Shown: positions 25,651-34,409 of the stretch, piece by piece
Layout of the letters: the number at the start of each line of letters is the position of its first letter
Position numbering within the stretch: the stretch's first letter is position 1
NCBI GenBank assembly: GCA_022447545.1
Contig: JAKVBI010000005.1
Coordinates: forward strand, 85,269 to 149,268
Direction: 5' to 3'
Source of the DNA: Myxococcota bacterium
GTDB taxonomy: Bacteria > Myxococcota_A > UBA9160 > SMWR01
Length of the DNA stretch: 64,000 nucleotides
Made by a program: the position numbers and the translations under genes
Notes under the pieces: model-generated
The model's database searches: none
What the model was told of the DNA's origin: nothing
The model's input: the letters and a program-made list of their open reading frames with translations, nothing else

Positions 25651-27300
25651 TTACTGCACTTCTTCGGATTCCTTGAATCCATAGCGGATCGCTTTGGTCC
25701 GGATCTCCGCGTCGGGTGAAGCGGGGAAGGGGGCGGTGTAGAGCTTCCAGGGGCCGCCGTCGAGACTCCAGCCGAGCGAGGCACCCGGTGTGTTGGACGA
25801 GAGTTCGATTCGCCCATCCTCGAGGCGCTCGATGCTGGGGGCTTCGGTGACTGGTTGTTGGCCATCTGGCCACATGCGTTGGGCCAGTTCCTCTTCGGGT
25901 AGCAGTCCCAGGTCCCCTGAAACTTCGAGCCAGCGGTCGAGTTCTCTTCTCATGCGTTCCAGCGTCCGCGCATGGGTGGTGTCATTTGCGAGGTCGTGCA
26001 GTTGATGGGGGTCGGACCACGTGTCGTAGAGTTCCTCTTCGGGACGCGAAGGGCGAAACCACAGGCTCGCGGGTCCGTCCAGGGCGTTGGCCTCGGAGAG
26101 TTCCAACATCTCCACCATCATGGGCGTGTGATTGCGGAAGGTGACGTCGAGCACGTAGGGGAGTTCCGGATGGAGGTTGCGAATATATGCGAAACGCCGA
26201 TCTCGCACGGCTCGTACCCCATCGGGCTGATCGTCGATGCGGTCGCGTGCCGCGTACACGTAGGCCGGTTCAGGTTGCTTGTCGGGGCCGACGAAGACTC
26301 GGCCCTGCATGTGTTCCGGGATCTGCACACCCGCGATGGATAGGATGGTGGGAGCGAGGTCCACGAGGCTCACCAACTCTGGGTTCACCGAGCCCGGCGG
26401 TGTTACTCCGGGCCAGCGCACGATGAGCGGAACGCGAATGCCCGAGTCGTAGACCCAGCGCTTGGCGCGAGGCAAGCCGTCTCCGTGGTCGGTGGTGAAG
26501 ATCACCACGGTGCGATCGGCCAAACCGTCCCGCTCGAGTTCGGCCAGGGCTTCACCCACCAGTCGGTCCATGGCGGCGATGTTGTTGTAGTGGCGAGCGA
26601 GGTCGGCGCGCACGGTGGGAGTGTCGGGGTAATAGGGGGGGACCGGAACTTCGGCGGGGTCGAATTCCCGTTCCCAGAGCCAGTGGTTGCGCAGGCGCAT
26701 GGGGGCCATGAACCACTGGGGGCTGCTCCCGAGGCCCCAGGTGGGCCAGACATTGCTCTCGTGAGTGTTGTCGAAGGTTCGATAGGCGAAGAAGGGCTGG
26801 CCTTCGTCGCGAAGCCCCGGGTCTTCGCTGTTGGGTTCGTCCCAGATCGTGAACGGGCCTCCCATGACCCCCGACAAACCGACGTCCATCTGGTAGTCGG
26901 TTTTACCGTTGTTCAGGGTGAAGTAGCCCGCTTCCCGCAGACGCTCGGGAAAGGCCTTCATGCCTGGCGGCGGGACTGCCGCATAACCGCCCGCACCGGC
27001 GCGCATGTGTCCGGCGCCCCACGTGTTCTGGTGCGTGCCCATGATGATTCCCGACCGGCTCGGGGCGCAGACTCCGGCGGACGTGAAGGCATTGACGAAC
27101 CGCATCCCCTCGGCAGCCAGCCGATCGATGTTCGGTGTGACCTGGAGGGGGTCATCGTAGACCCCCAGACGCGGGCTGAGATCCTCGGCCATCAGCAGAA
27201 GAACATTCCACCGCTCGCCTTCCGAGGGCGGTGTCGCTGAGCTGGCACCGGGTTGCCACAACAGCACGGCAGCCAGTAGCAATGCCCGGGCGGACTTCAC
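25651..27300 (-). CDS. Secreted formylglycine-type sulfatase, heparan-N-sulfatase-like
   Basis: The 549-residue protein has a signal peptide (MKSARALLLAAVLLWQPGASSA) and a type I sulfatase domain. The active-site motif is intact: Cys78-A-P-S-R, the residue converted to formylglycine by FGE or anSME maturases. Metal ligands are supplied by the MAEDLSPRLG region and TTDHGDGLPRAKRW. The overall pattern, including VCAPSRSGIIMGTHQNTWG, resembles N-sulfoglucosamine sulfohydrolase-like bacterial sulfatases. A C-terminal beta-rich extension (LSSNTPGASLGWSLDGGPW) may be an FN3-like accessory domain. It acts outside the cytoplasm on a sulfate ester or sulfamate. It lies 13 bases downstream of an ACAD on the same strand. 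No maturase is present nearby. Confidence 0.92.
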   Translation of the reverse strand: MKSARALLLAAVLLWQPGASSATPPSEGERWNVLLLMAEDLSPRLGVYDDPLQVTPNIDRLAAEGMRFVNAFTSAGVCAPSRSGIIMGTHQNTWGAGHMRAGAGGYAAVPPPGMKAFPERLREAGYFTLNNGKTDYQMDVGLSGVMGGPFTIWDEPNSEDPGLRDEGQPFFAYRTFDNTHESNVWPTWGLGSSPQWFMAPMRLRNHWLWEREFDPAEVPVPPYYPDTPTVRADLARHYNNIAAMDRLVGEALAELERDGLADRTVVIFTTDHGDGLPRAKRWVYDSGIRVPLIVRWPGVTPPGSVNPELVSLVDLAPTILSIAGVQIPEHMQGRVFVGPDKQPEPAYVYAARDRIDDQPDGVRAVRDRRFAYIRNLHPELPYVLDVTFRNHTPMMVEMLELSEANALDGPASLWFRPSRPEEELYDTWSDPHQLHDLANDTTHARTLERMRRELDRWLEVSGDLGLLPEEELAQRMWPDGQQPVTEAPSIERLEDGRIELSSNTPGASLGWSLDGGPWKLYTAPFPASPDAEIRTKAIRYGFKESEEVQ

Positions 27301-27313
27301 GAAAGTGGCGGCC

Positions 27314-28504
27314 TCACGACGCGGGACGAGGTTCTCGAGGCATGCCCAGGGCGCGCTCGGAGATGAGATTGCGCTGGATCTGGTTCGAACCTGCGTAGAT
27401 GGTGTCCGAGCGGGTGTAAAGGAAGAGGCGTTGGAGTTGGGTCAACTCGTAGGGGCCACCCTCGGCCAGTTCACTTTCGGCACCGAGTACGTCCATGGCG
27501 AGTTTGCCCATCTCGCGGTGCCACGTGGCCCAGTAGATCTTCGTGATCATCGACTCGGGCCCCAGTTCCGCACCTTCGTTTCCCGAAAGCACGCGCAGGG
27601 CGTTGAAGCGCATGATGCGCAGGCCGATCCACGCATCGACCAGGCGTTGGCGCAGGACGGGGTCCTGGGCCGCGCCGTTGCGCTTGGCGATTTCAATGAT
27701 CTCGTCGAGTTCGTTTTGGAACTGGTGTTGCTGTCCCAGGGTGGAGGCGCCGCGTTCGAAGGCCAGGGTGCCCATGGCGACCTTCCAGCCCGCGCCGCGC
27801 TCACCGACGATGTTGTCCGACGCCGTGCGGGCGCCATCGAAGAAGACCTCTCCGAATTCCGCCGTGCCGGTGATCTGCAGAATGGGACGAACCTCGATGC
27901 CCTGCTGGTGCATGGGCACCAGCAGGTACGACAGAGCGCGATGGTTGCTGGGCGCGTCGGGCTCGGTGCGGCAGACCACGAAACACCATTCCGACCACTC
28001 GGACCAGGAGGTCCAGACCTTCTGGCCGTGGATTACCCACTCGTCTCCATCGAGTTCGGCCCGGGTCTGTACGTTGGCGAGGTCTGAGCCCGCATTGGGC
28101 TCCGAGTAGCCCTGGCACCAGAGTTCCTCGCCGCTCACGATCCCTGGCAGGAAGCGCTGCTTCTGCGCCTCGGTGCCAAAAGCCATCAGTGTGGGGCCGA
28201 GCAGGGTTTCACCGATGTGTCCGGCGCGTCCGGGCGCCCGTGCCCGGGCGTATTCTTCATAGAAGATGACCTGTTGGTGGAGGGGCAGGCCGCGTCCCCC
28301 GTATTCGACGGGCCAGCCCACACACGTCCAACCTGCGGCTCCGAGCACGCGCTCCCACTGGCGGCGCTCTTCGACGAGGGCGTGCTCGTCGCCCGGGCCG
28401 CCGCGTCCACGAACCTCCTCGAATTCTCCGGTGAGGTTGTCGTTCAACCACTCGGCAACTTCTCTACGGAAGGCCTCGTCGTTTTCGCTGAAGTGCAGGT
28501 CCAA
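27314..28504 (-). CDS. Acyl-CoA dehydrogenase, FadE26/28-like, with Ala at the catalytic Glu position
   Basis: The 396-residue ACAD begins LDLHFSENDEAFRREVAEWL and has EYGGRGLPLHQQVIFYEEYA, CQGYSEPNAGSDLANVQTRA (flavin contact), WTSWSEWSEWCFVVCRT and a C-terminal IYAGSNQIQRNLISERALG. The Glu of the usual IYEGT is Ala371. This pattern is common in the larger subunit of actinobacterial heterotetrameric ACADs such as FadE26/28, to which the ACAD at 15247 could be the partner. No ATG fits the conserved N-terminus; a TTG at 28504, with GGAGAG six bases upstream, is proposed. It is transcribed with the sulfatase gene downstream. Confidence 0.9.
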   Translation of the reverse strand: MDLHFSENDEAFRREVAEWLNDNLTGEFEEVRGRGGPGDEHALVEERRQWERVLGAAGWTCVGWPVEYGGRGLPLHQQVIFYEEYARARAPGRAGHIGETLLGPTLMAFGTEAQKQRFLPGIVSGEELWCQGYSEPNAGSDLANVQTRAELDGDEWVIHGQKVWTSWSEWSEWCFVVCRTEPDAPSNHRALSYLLVPMHQQGIEVRPILQITGTAEFGEVFFDGARTASDNIVGERGAGWKVAMGTLAFERGASTLGQQHQFQNELDEIIEIAKRNGAAQDPVLRQRLVDAWIGLRIMRFNALRVLSGNEGAELGPESMITKIYWATWHREMGKLAMDVLGAESELAEGGPYELTQLQRLFLYTRSDTIYAGSNQIQRNLISERALGMPREPRPAS

Positions 28505-28619
28505 AGGGGGCTCTCCGGTGTGTTTTGGCGCGCAGGGCGCGGGAGTTGAGGTTACGGCAGGCGCGGAGTTGCTGGCAAGCAGAGGCCGAGTGCTCAGGTT
28601 ACGGGGGCGAGTCGTCGGT

Positions 28620-29471
28620 TCACGACGGGCGAGCCACGAAACGGACCCAACCGTCGAGACCCGAGATGGCCTCATTCTCGTAGTCGGCATCCCCGGGGAG
28701 GAATAGGGGGGCGCGGAGGTCGTTGCCCTCCCGCCGCACCTCGAGATCGCTCCCGCTCTGCTGGGCCTGGGCATCGGACAGAGCCCGTGCGCTGCTCGAG
28801 TACTCGGCCAGAACCTGCAATGCAGCCCGGGTGGGAGGCAGCATCTCGATCTCGCCGCGCTCCCAGCGTGAGATCGCCTCGGCCGGGCGCAGCCACTCCG
28901 AGTGGACGGCCTCCCGGTTGTCGTGGCGCGCGATCTGTCCCTCGGGCATGACGGCCAGGAAGAAGCGGGTGTCGTAGCGGCGGGGAGAATTCGGGGGGGT
29001 GATCCAGCGCGCGATGTAGGGCATCGCCGCCAGTTCGAGTTCCAGTTTCTCGTCCTCCAGCATCCGGGCGAACTCGAGGCGCCCACTCTCGAGGCGTGCT
29101 CGTTGGGCGTCCACGCGCTCGCGTTCGACGTCTCCACGTATTTTCAGGGCCGGCCGGCCATCCCGGGGGCGTGCCAACAGCACCCCGGCTTCTTCGAAGG
29201 TCTCGCGCAGTGCGGCAACCCACCAGGCGAGGCCGCCCTCGGCGAGTCCCAGGCGCTGATTGGCCTCGGCCTCGCTCAAGTCCGGGGACAGGGCTGCCAG
29301 GTGCGGAACGCGGTCCTGGTCTTCCAGGCCACCCCCCGGAAACATCCACATGTCACCCACGAACACCGACCTCGCGTTGCGGCGCATCAGGTAGACGTGG
29401 AGGTCCGGGCAGTCCCGTATCAACACCAGCGTCGAAGCGGGAAGAATGGGAACGGGCTGGGTTTCGGTCAT
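28620..29471 (-). CDS. NUDT19-like Nudix hydrolase (putative acyl-CoA diphosphatase)
   Basis: The 283-residue product starts at the ATG at 29471 (longer in-frame starts add unconserved sequence) with TETQPVPILPASTLVLIRD. Its Nudix box is split: MFPGGGLED at about 45-53 and ALRETFEEAGVLLAR at about 90-104, separated by roughly 38 residues where a normal box has seven. A long insertion within the Nudix box is the hallmark of the NUDT19/RP2p family, which cleaves CoA and acyl-CoA to 4'-phosphopantetheine derivatives. The ITPPNSPRRYDTRFF segment is also typical of the family. In this acyl-CoA-rich region a role in CoA turnover is plausible. It is divergent from the FadD3-like ligase. Confidence 0.88.
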   Translation of the reverse strand: MTETQPVPILPASTLVLIRDCPDLHVYLMRRNARSVFVGDMWMFPGGGLEDQDRVPHLAALSPDLSEAEANQRLGLAEGGLAWWVAALRETFEEAGVLLARPRDGRPALKIRGDVERERVDAQRARLESGRLEFARMLEDEKLELELAAMPYIARWITPPNSPRRYDTRFFLAVMPEGQIARHDNREAVHSEWLRPAEAISRWERGEIEMLPPTRAALQVLAEYSSSARALSDAQAQQSGSDLEVRREGNDLRAPLFLPGDADYENEAISGLDGWVRFVARPS

Positions 29472-29598
29472 GTGTTTTCGGTGCTCCAGGGCTTCAAAAC
29501 CGCAGCCCGGTCCGTGGTCTCCGGGTGGTAAGCTACACCCCTCTGTCAGCAGGCTCCCCTCTGGTGAGGGTGCCACGTCGCTAAGGATCCCACCCCCC

Positions 29599-31188
29599 AT
29601 GGATATTTCGTTGGAACGCACGATTCCCAGGCTCGTGCACGCGGCTGCCAAGGCCTACGGAAACAGAAATGCCATCGAAGACGGCGATGTGACCCTCAGC
29701 TTCGAGGAACTCGAACGAGAATCGCTGCGAGCCGCACGTGCATTCAACGCTTCCGGGGTGGAGCACGGTGATCGCATCGCCATCTGGGCTCCGAACATCT
29801 ACGAATGGATTCTGGCTGCTATCGGGCTCCAGTCAACGGGCGCGATCCTCGTACCCCTCAACACTCGGCTCAAGGGATCCGAAGCCGGCTACATCCTACG
29901 CAAGAGCAGAGCCCGCATGATCTTCATGATCGGGAACTTCCTGGACGCCGACTACGTCGGGATGTTGGCCGATCAGGATCTCCCCGACCTTCGGGAGATC
30001 GTGGTGTTCCGCGACGACTCCACCGAGCAGACGACCTGGGCAGATTTTCTGGCCCGTGGTGAGGGAGTTCCAGAAGAAGAGGCTCGTGAACGGGCGCTCG
30101 CCGTGGGGCCCGACGATCTCGCCGACATCATGTTCACTTCGGGCACCACGGGTCAGCCCAAAGGGGTGATGACGGCCCATGAGCAGAACTTGCGCGGATT
30201 CAAGGCTTGGACCGAGGTGGTGGGGCTGGCAGAGGGGGACCGCTACCTGATCGTGAATCCCTTCTTCCACGCGTTCGGGTACAAGTCGGGTTGGCTGTCG
30301 TCCATCATGCGGGGCGCCACGATATTGCCCCACCAGGTCTTCGATGTGCCCGCAGTGCTCGAGCGCGCCAGTCGGGAGCGCATCAGTGTTCTCCCGGGTC
30401 CTCCGACCCTCTATCAGTCGATTCTCGCCCACCCCGACCGGGACGCCCATGATTTGAGCTGCCTGCGTCTTGCAGTGACCGGGGCGGCCGCAATTCCCGT
30501 GGAGTTGATCCACCGCATGCGGCGCGATCTCAGCTTCGACACCGTCATCACGGGGTACGGTCTGACCGAGGCCAGCGGCATTGCCACCATGTGCCGCTTC
30601 GACGACAGTCCGGAGACCATCGCATTGACCTCCGGGCGCGCGATTCCCGATGTCGAGGTTTTGTGCGTCGATGACGACGGTCGAGAAGTTCCCCGGGGCG
30701 AACCGGGGGAGGTTGTGATCCGGGGCTACAACGTGATGCGGGGATATTTGGATGATGAGGCCGAAACCGCTGCGACGATCGATGCCGAGGGCTGGCTCCA
30801 CACCGGGGACATCGGCGTCATGGACGACGCGGGTTATCTGAAGATCACCGACCGCAAGAAGGACATGTTCATCATGGGCGGCTTCAACTGTTATCCCGCT
30901 GAGATCGAGAGCCTGATGTTCGAGCACCAAGGCATCGCTCAGGTGGCCGTGATCGGGATTCCCGACGAGCGCATGGGTGAGGTCGGCATGGCATTCGTCG
31001 TGCCCCTCGAAGGTGTGGAGTTGACCGAAGAGGAGATCTCGGCCTGGTGCCGGGACCACATGGCCAACTACAAGGTGCCCCGTCGTGTCGCTCTGGTAGA
31101 CGAACTGCCCACCAACGCGACGGGTAAGATCACCAAGTTCGTTCTGAGGGAGTGGGCGACCGAGGGCGGTGGGGAGAAGATCAATTGA
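29599..31188 (+). CDS. FadD3-like acyl-CoA synthetase
   Basis: The 529-residue ANL-family enzyme activates a carboxylic acid to its CoA thioester via an acyl-AMP. The phosphate-binding loop is MFTSGTTGQPKGVM (about 178-190), followed by NPFFHAFGYKSGW, VLPGPPTLYQSILAHPD, AVTGAAAIPVELI and the hinge/catalytic GWLHTGDIG and KITDRKKDMFIMGGFN; the C-terminal lysine motif is NATGKITK. From memory, these segments match mycobacterial FadD3, the HIP-CoA synthetase of steroid C/D-ring breakdown, better than generic fatty-acid ligases. The ATG at 29599 is in a 127-base divergent region with the Nudix gene. A second ligase overlaps its stop. Confidence 0.92.
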   Translation: MDISLERTIPRLVHAAAKAYGNRNAIEDGDVTLSFEELERESLRAARAFNASGVEHGDRIAIWAPNIYEWILAAIGLQSTGAILVPLNTRLKGSEAGYILRKSRARMIFMIGNFLDADYVGMLADQDLPDLREIVVFRDDSTEQTTWADFLARGEGVPEEEARERALAVGPDDLADIMFTSGTTGQPKGVMTAHEQNLRGFKAWTEVVGLAEGDRYLIVNPFFHAFGYKSGWLSSIMRGATILPHQVFDVPAVLERASRERISVLPGPPTLYQSILAHPDRDAHDLSCLRLAVTGAAAIPVELIHRMRRDLSFDTVITGYGLTEASGIATMCRFDDSPETIALTSGRAIPDVEVLCVDDDGREVPRGEPGEVVIRGYNVMRGYLDDEAETAATIDAEGWLHTGDIGVMDDAGYLKITDRKKDMFIMGGFNCYPAEIESLMFEHQGIAQVAVIGIPDERMGEVGMAFVVPLEGVELTEEEISAWCRDHMANYKVPRRVALVDELPTNATGKITKFVLREWATEGGGEKIN

Positions 31189-32732
31189 GCGGGCAAAGCT
31201 GGGGAAGCTTGTGGGATCTGATCGAGTGGCGAGTTGCCGAAACCCCAGACGCTCGCTTTTGTCTCGATGATGCCGGGCGCGAGCTGAGTTTTACCGAGTA
31301 TCGCGACAGCATCGAGCGCGCGGCGGCGGGACTGCAGGCATTGGGGATCGGCGAAGGGACGGCGGTGACCTGGATCCTTCCCACGCGGGTGAGTGCTTTG
31401 ATCCTGATGGGCGCGTTGTCGCGCTTGGGCGCCGTGCAAAATCCGGTCATCCCCATCTATCGCCACCGAGAAGTGGACTTCGTGACGCGTCAGACCGGTG
31501 CGAGTTTCCTGATCGTCCCCACGGAATTTCGCGGCTTCGACTACGCCGGTATGGCTGGGGAACTCGCCCAGGAGAATCCCGAACTCGAGGTTCTGGTGGT
31601 TGAGCACGATCTTCCCGAAGGCGACCCCTCCGCACTGCCGCCCCCGCCGCCTTCTTGTACTCCTGACGAAGCCCCGGTGCGCTGGATCTTCTACACCTCG
31701 GGGACGACTTCGGACCCCAAGGGCGCGCGTCACACCGACCAGACGCTGCTCGCCACGAGTGTGGGATTTTCGCGCACCATGGATCTGCAACCTGGCGAGA
31801 GCATTGGGCTGGTGTTTCCCGTCACCCACATCGGCGGTGCGAACTGGCTCATGGCCGCGCTGATCTCCGGCAGCCACCACCTGGTGGTGGAGATCTTTGG
31901 TCCCGAGAGCGTGGATTTTCTCTCGGAGCAGGACGTTCGACATGCGGGTTCGGGGACCGCTTTCTTCAACCTCTATCTCTCGAGGCAGCGCGAACATCCT
32001 GAAAAACCACTGTTTCCCAATGTTCGAACATTTCCAGGCGGCGGGGCGCCCAAGCCTCCGACTCTGCACCAGGAGATGAAGTCCGAGCTCGGAGGCTATG
32101 GGATCATCGCTGGCTACGGGTTGACCGAGTGCCCCATCATCGCCATGTGCACCACCGAGGATCCCGATGACAAGCTGGCTGTCACTGAGGGGAAGGTCAA
32201 TCCCTCCCATGCCCGGATCCGGGTGGTGAAGCTCGATGGCAGTCCGGCTGCGCCGGGCGAGGAGGGGGAGCTGCGAGTCTGGGGCCCTCAGTTGTGCAAA
32301 GGCTATCTCGACACCGCCCTCAATGATGCGGGGTTCGACGACGAGGGCTTCTTCTTGACCGGCGACCTCGGATTCGTCGATGAGGATGGCTACGTGGTGA
32401 TCACGGGTCGGGTCAAGGACGTGATCATCCGCAATGCCGAGAACATCAGCGCCAAGGAGATCGAAGATCTCCTGTACGAGCACCCGAAGGTGGCGGATGT
32501 GGCGGTGGTGGGCCTACCCGACCCGAAGACCGGGGAGCGTGCCTGTGCCGTGGTGGCCAGCACATCGGCGGGCGACAACCTCGCGTTCGAGGAGATGGTC
32601 GACTATCTAAAGTCCAAGCGGATGATGATGCAGAAGATTCCTGAGCAACTGGAGATCGTGGACGAGATACCGCGCAACCCGAGCGGAAAGATTCTCAAGA
32701 ACCAACTGCGCGAAACCTACGGCGGAAAGTGA
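31185..32732 (+). CDS. Acyl-CoA synthetase (AMP-forming), second copy
   Basis: The 515-residue ANL ligase has FYTSGTTSDPKGARH (about 168-183), GYGLTECP, FFLTGDLGFVDEDGYV, the ITGRVKDVIIRNAENISAKE hinge and NPSGKILKNQL with the catalytic lysine. The initiation codon is a TTG at 31185 inside ATTGA, which overlaps the stop of the preceding ligase; GGTGGGGAGAAG just upstream is the ribosome site, so the two genes are translationally coupled. Its sequence differs strongly from the FadD3-like neighbour, in particular the FPVTHIGGANWLMAAL region of the acyl pocket, so it should take a different acid. It is followed by the Ltp2-like gene 42 bases later. Confidence 0.92.
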   Translation: MSGQSWGSLWDLIEWRVAETPDARFCLDDAGRELSFTEYRDSIERAAAGLQALGIGEGTAVTWILPTRVSALILMGALSRLGAVQNPVIPIYRHREVDFVTRQTGASFLIVPTEFRGFDYAGMAGELAQENPELEVLVVEHDLPEGDPSALPPPPPSCTPDEAPVRWIFYTSGTTSDPKGARHTDQTLLATSVGFSRTMDLQPGESIGLVFPVTHIGGANWLMAALISGSHHLVVEIFGPESVDFLSEQDVRHAGSGTAFFNLYLSRQREHPEKPLFPNVRTFPGGGAPKPPTLHQEMKSELGGYGIIAGYGLTECPIIAMCTTEDPDDKLAVTEGKVNPSHARIRVVKLDGSPAAPGEEGELRVWGPQLCKGYLDTALNDAGFDDEGFFLTGDLGFVDEDGYVVITGRVKDVIIRNAENISAKEIEDLLYEHPKVADVAVVGLPDPKTGERACAVVASTSAGDNLAFEEMVDYLKSKRMMMQKIPEQLEIVDEIPRNPSGKILKNQLRETYGGK

Positions 32733-32774
32733 GTCACTCGGTCGGAGTGCTCGTTTGACCTGGGAGGAAGCATT

Positions 32775-33911
32775 GTGAAAGACGCAACAGCCATCGTCGG
32801 GATTGCCGAGTCGAAGTTCTCGAAGAACCTCGAGGCTTCAGAGTGCCAACTCGCCAGTGAGGTGATCATTGCTGCACTGGCCGAGGCGGGGCTCAAGCCG
32901 TCGGATGTGGACGGGATGGCGTCCTACACCATGGAGACGACCAGCGAGGTCGACATCGCCAAGAACATGGGCGCCGGAGACATCAATTTTTTTGGGCAGG
33001 TCGGTTATGGCGGCGGAGCGGGGCCCGGATGCGTGGGGCTCATTGCCATGGCGGTTGCGACGGGCCAATGCGAGGTTGGAGTGGCTTGGCGCTCGCGCAA
33101 GCGCGGCTCGGGTCAGCGTCCCTGGGCGGCCAATGATCAGGTCACCGTGGGGGCCTCTTGGACCCGTCCCTGGGGACTCCTACGACCCGCCGACGAGATC
33201 GGAATGCTGACGCGTCGCTACATGCACGAGTATGGGGCAACCCGCGAGCACCTGTGCAACGTGGCCATGTCCGTGCGTAAACACGCCAACAACAATCCCA
33301 ACGCGATCATGTACGAGCGCAAGATGACGCGCGACGACTACATGAATGCCCGCTGGATTTCCGAGCCCCTGTGTCTGTTCGACAACTGCCTTGAAACCGA
33401 TGGAGCCCTGGCCTGTGTGGTGGTGTCCGCTGAACGCGCCAAGGATTGCCCCCAGACGCCGGTCTACATTCACTCGGTTTCCCAGGGGTTGCCGCCCCAG
33501 CATCAAACCATGACGAATTACTGGAACGAGGACCCGCTGCGGGGGCCGGCCTGGTGTTGTGCCGACGGTCTCTACAAGACGTCCGACATCAAGCCCGAAG
33601 ACATCAAGGTGGCCCAACTCTACGATGCGTTCAGCCCGCTCATTATCCTGTCCCTCGAGGGGTATGGGTTCTGCGAGCGGGGTGAGGGGGCGGCCTTCAC
33701 GGAGGACGGCGGCATCGAAGTCGGGGGGCGATTGCCCGTGAATACCTCGGGGGGTGGCTTGTCCGAAGCCTATGTGCACGGATTCAACCTGATCAACGAA
33801 AACGTGCGCCAGATGCGAGGGACTTCGTGCAACCAGGTGGAGGGTGCCGACACCTGCATCGTGACCGCAGGTGAGGGCGTGCCCACCAGCGCAATGATTC
33901 TCAGGAGGTGA
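32775..33911 (+). CDS. Ltp2-like thiolase-fold aldolase (SCP2-thiolase family)
   Basis: The 378-residue protein has the thiolase fold of the lipid-transfer/SCP2 group but lacks the thiolase Cys nucleophile and the CxG cysteine. It resembles Ltp2, which with a DUF35 partner performs retro-aldol cleavage of the C17 side chain of steroid-CoAs, releasing propionyl-CoA. Two tyrosines known as catalytic in a Thermomonospora Ltp2 (Tyr294 and Tyr344, as I recall, 50 apart) align with Tyr283 (QLYDAF) and Tyr333 (SEAYVHG), also 50 apart. The start is GTG. The DUF35 gene begins five bases after its stop, matching the obligate pair. A second pair is at 39131-40737. Confidence 0.9.
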   Translation: MKDATAIVGIAESKFSKNLEASECQLASEVIIAALAEAGLKPSDVDGMASYTMETTSEVDIAKNMGAGDINFFGQVGYGGGAGPGCVGLIAMAVATGQCEVGVAWRSRKRGSGQRPWAANDQVTVGASWTRPWGLLRPADEIGMLTRRYMHEYGATREHLCNVAMSVRKHANNNPNAIMYERKMTRDDYMNARWISEPLCLFDNCLETDGALACVVVSAERAKDCPQTPVYIHSVSQGLPPQHQTMTNYWNEDPLRGPAWCCADGLYKTSDIKPEDIKVAQLYDAFSPLIILSLEGYGFCERGEGAAFTEDGGIEVGGRLPVNTSGGGLSEAYVHGFNLINENVRQMRGTSCNQVEGADTCIVTAGEGVPTSAMILRR

Positions 33912-33915
33912 CCCC

Positions 33916-34350
33916 GTGAGCCAGGACGTATTGCTTCCCGCCATTGGACCGGATGAAGCTCCCTTTTGGGAGTACACCCGCAAGGGCGAATTGCGAATTC
34001 AACAGTGCAGTGGGTGCGAGCGCTTGCGCTTCCCTCCGCGTCCCATGTGTCCCGATTGTCACTCGACCGACTCTCACTGGACCCTTGTTTCCGGAAGGGG
34101 AACGGTGTGGTCGTACGTGGTTCCCCACCCGCCGCTGCTGCCACAATTCATGCCCCTTGCTCCCTACCATGTGATCACCGTTGCACTCGATGAGAACCCC
34201 ACGATCCGTCTACTGGGAAATCTGGTGGAGAAAGCCGGCGACCCCATCAACGCCATCGATCCCGCTACCATCGAAATTGGCATGGCGGTTCAGGTGGTCT
34301 TCGAAGCGGTGAACGACGAGATCCACATGCCGCGCTGGGTTCGCGTATAG
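33916..34350 (+). CDS. DUF35 zinc-ribbon/OB-fold protein, partner of the Ltp2-like aldolase
   Basis: The 144-residue protein has an N-terminal rubredoxin-like zinc ribbon, CSGCERLRFPPRPMCPDC (four cysteines in two CxxC pairs), then an OB-fold with SGRGTVWSYVVPHPP and an acidic, Asn-rich C-terminal half. DUF35 proteins (ChsH2-DUF35 in mycobacteria) bind acyl-CoA and are required for Ltp2 folding and activity. The gene starts with GTG after a five-base gap from the Ltp2-like gene, so the two are translationally linked. It lacks the separate MaoC domain found in full-length ChsH2, so hydration must be done by another protein. Confidence 0.91.
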   Translation: MSQDVLLPAIGPDEAPFWEYTRKGELRIQQCSGCERLRFPPRPMCPDCHSTDSHWTLVSGRGTVWSYVVPHPPLLPQFMPLAPYHVITVALDENPTIRLLGNLVEKAGDPINAIDPATIEIGMAVQVVFEAVNDEIHMPRWVRV

Positions 34351-34409
34351 GACGCGGCCCTGTCGTGCGGAACTGATCTCCCGCTGCTCGACCGGCCACT
34401 GCGGCATGC

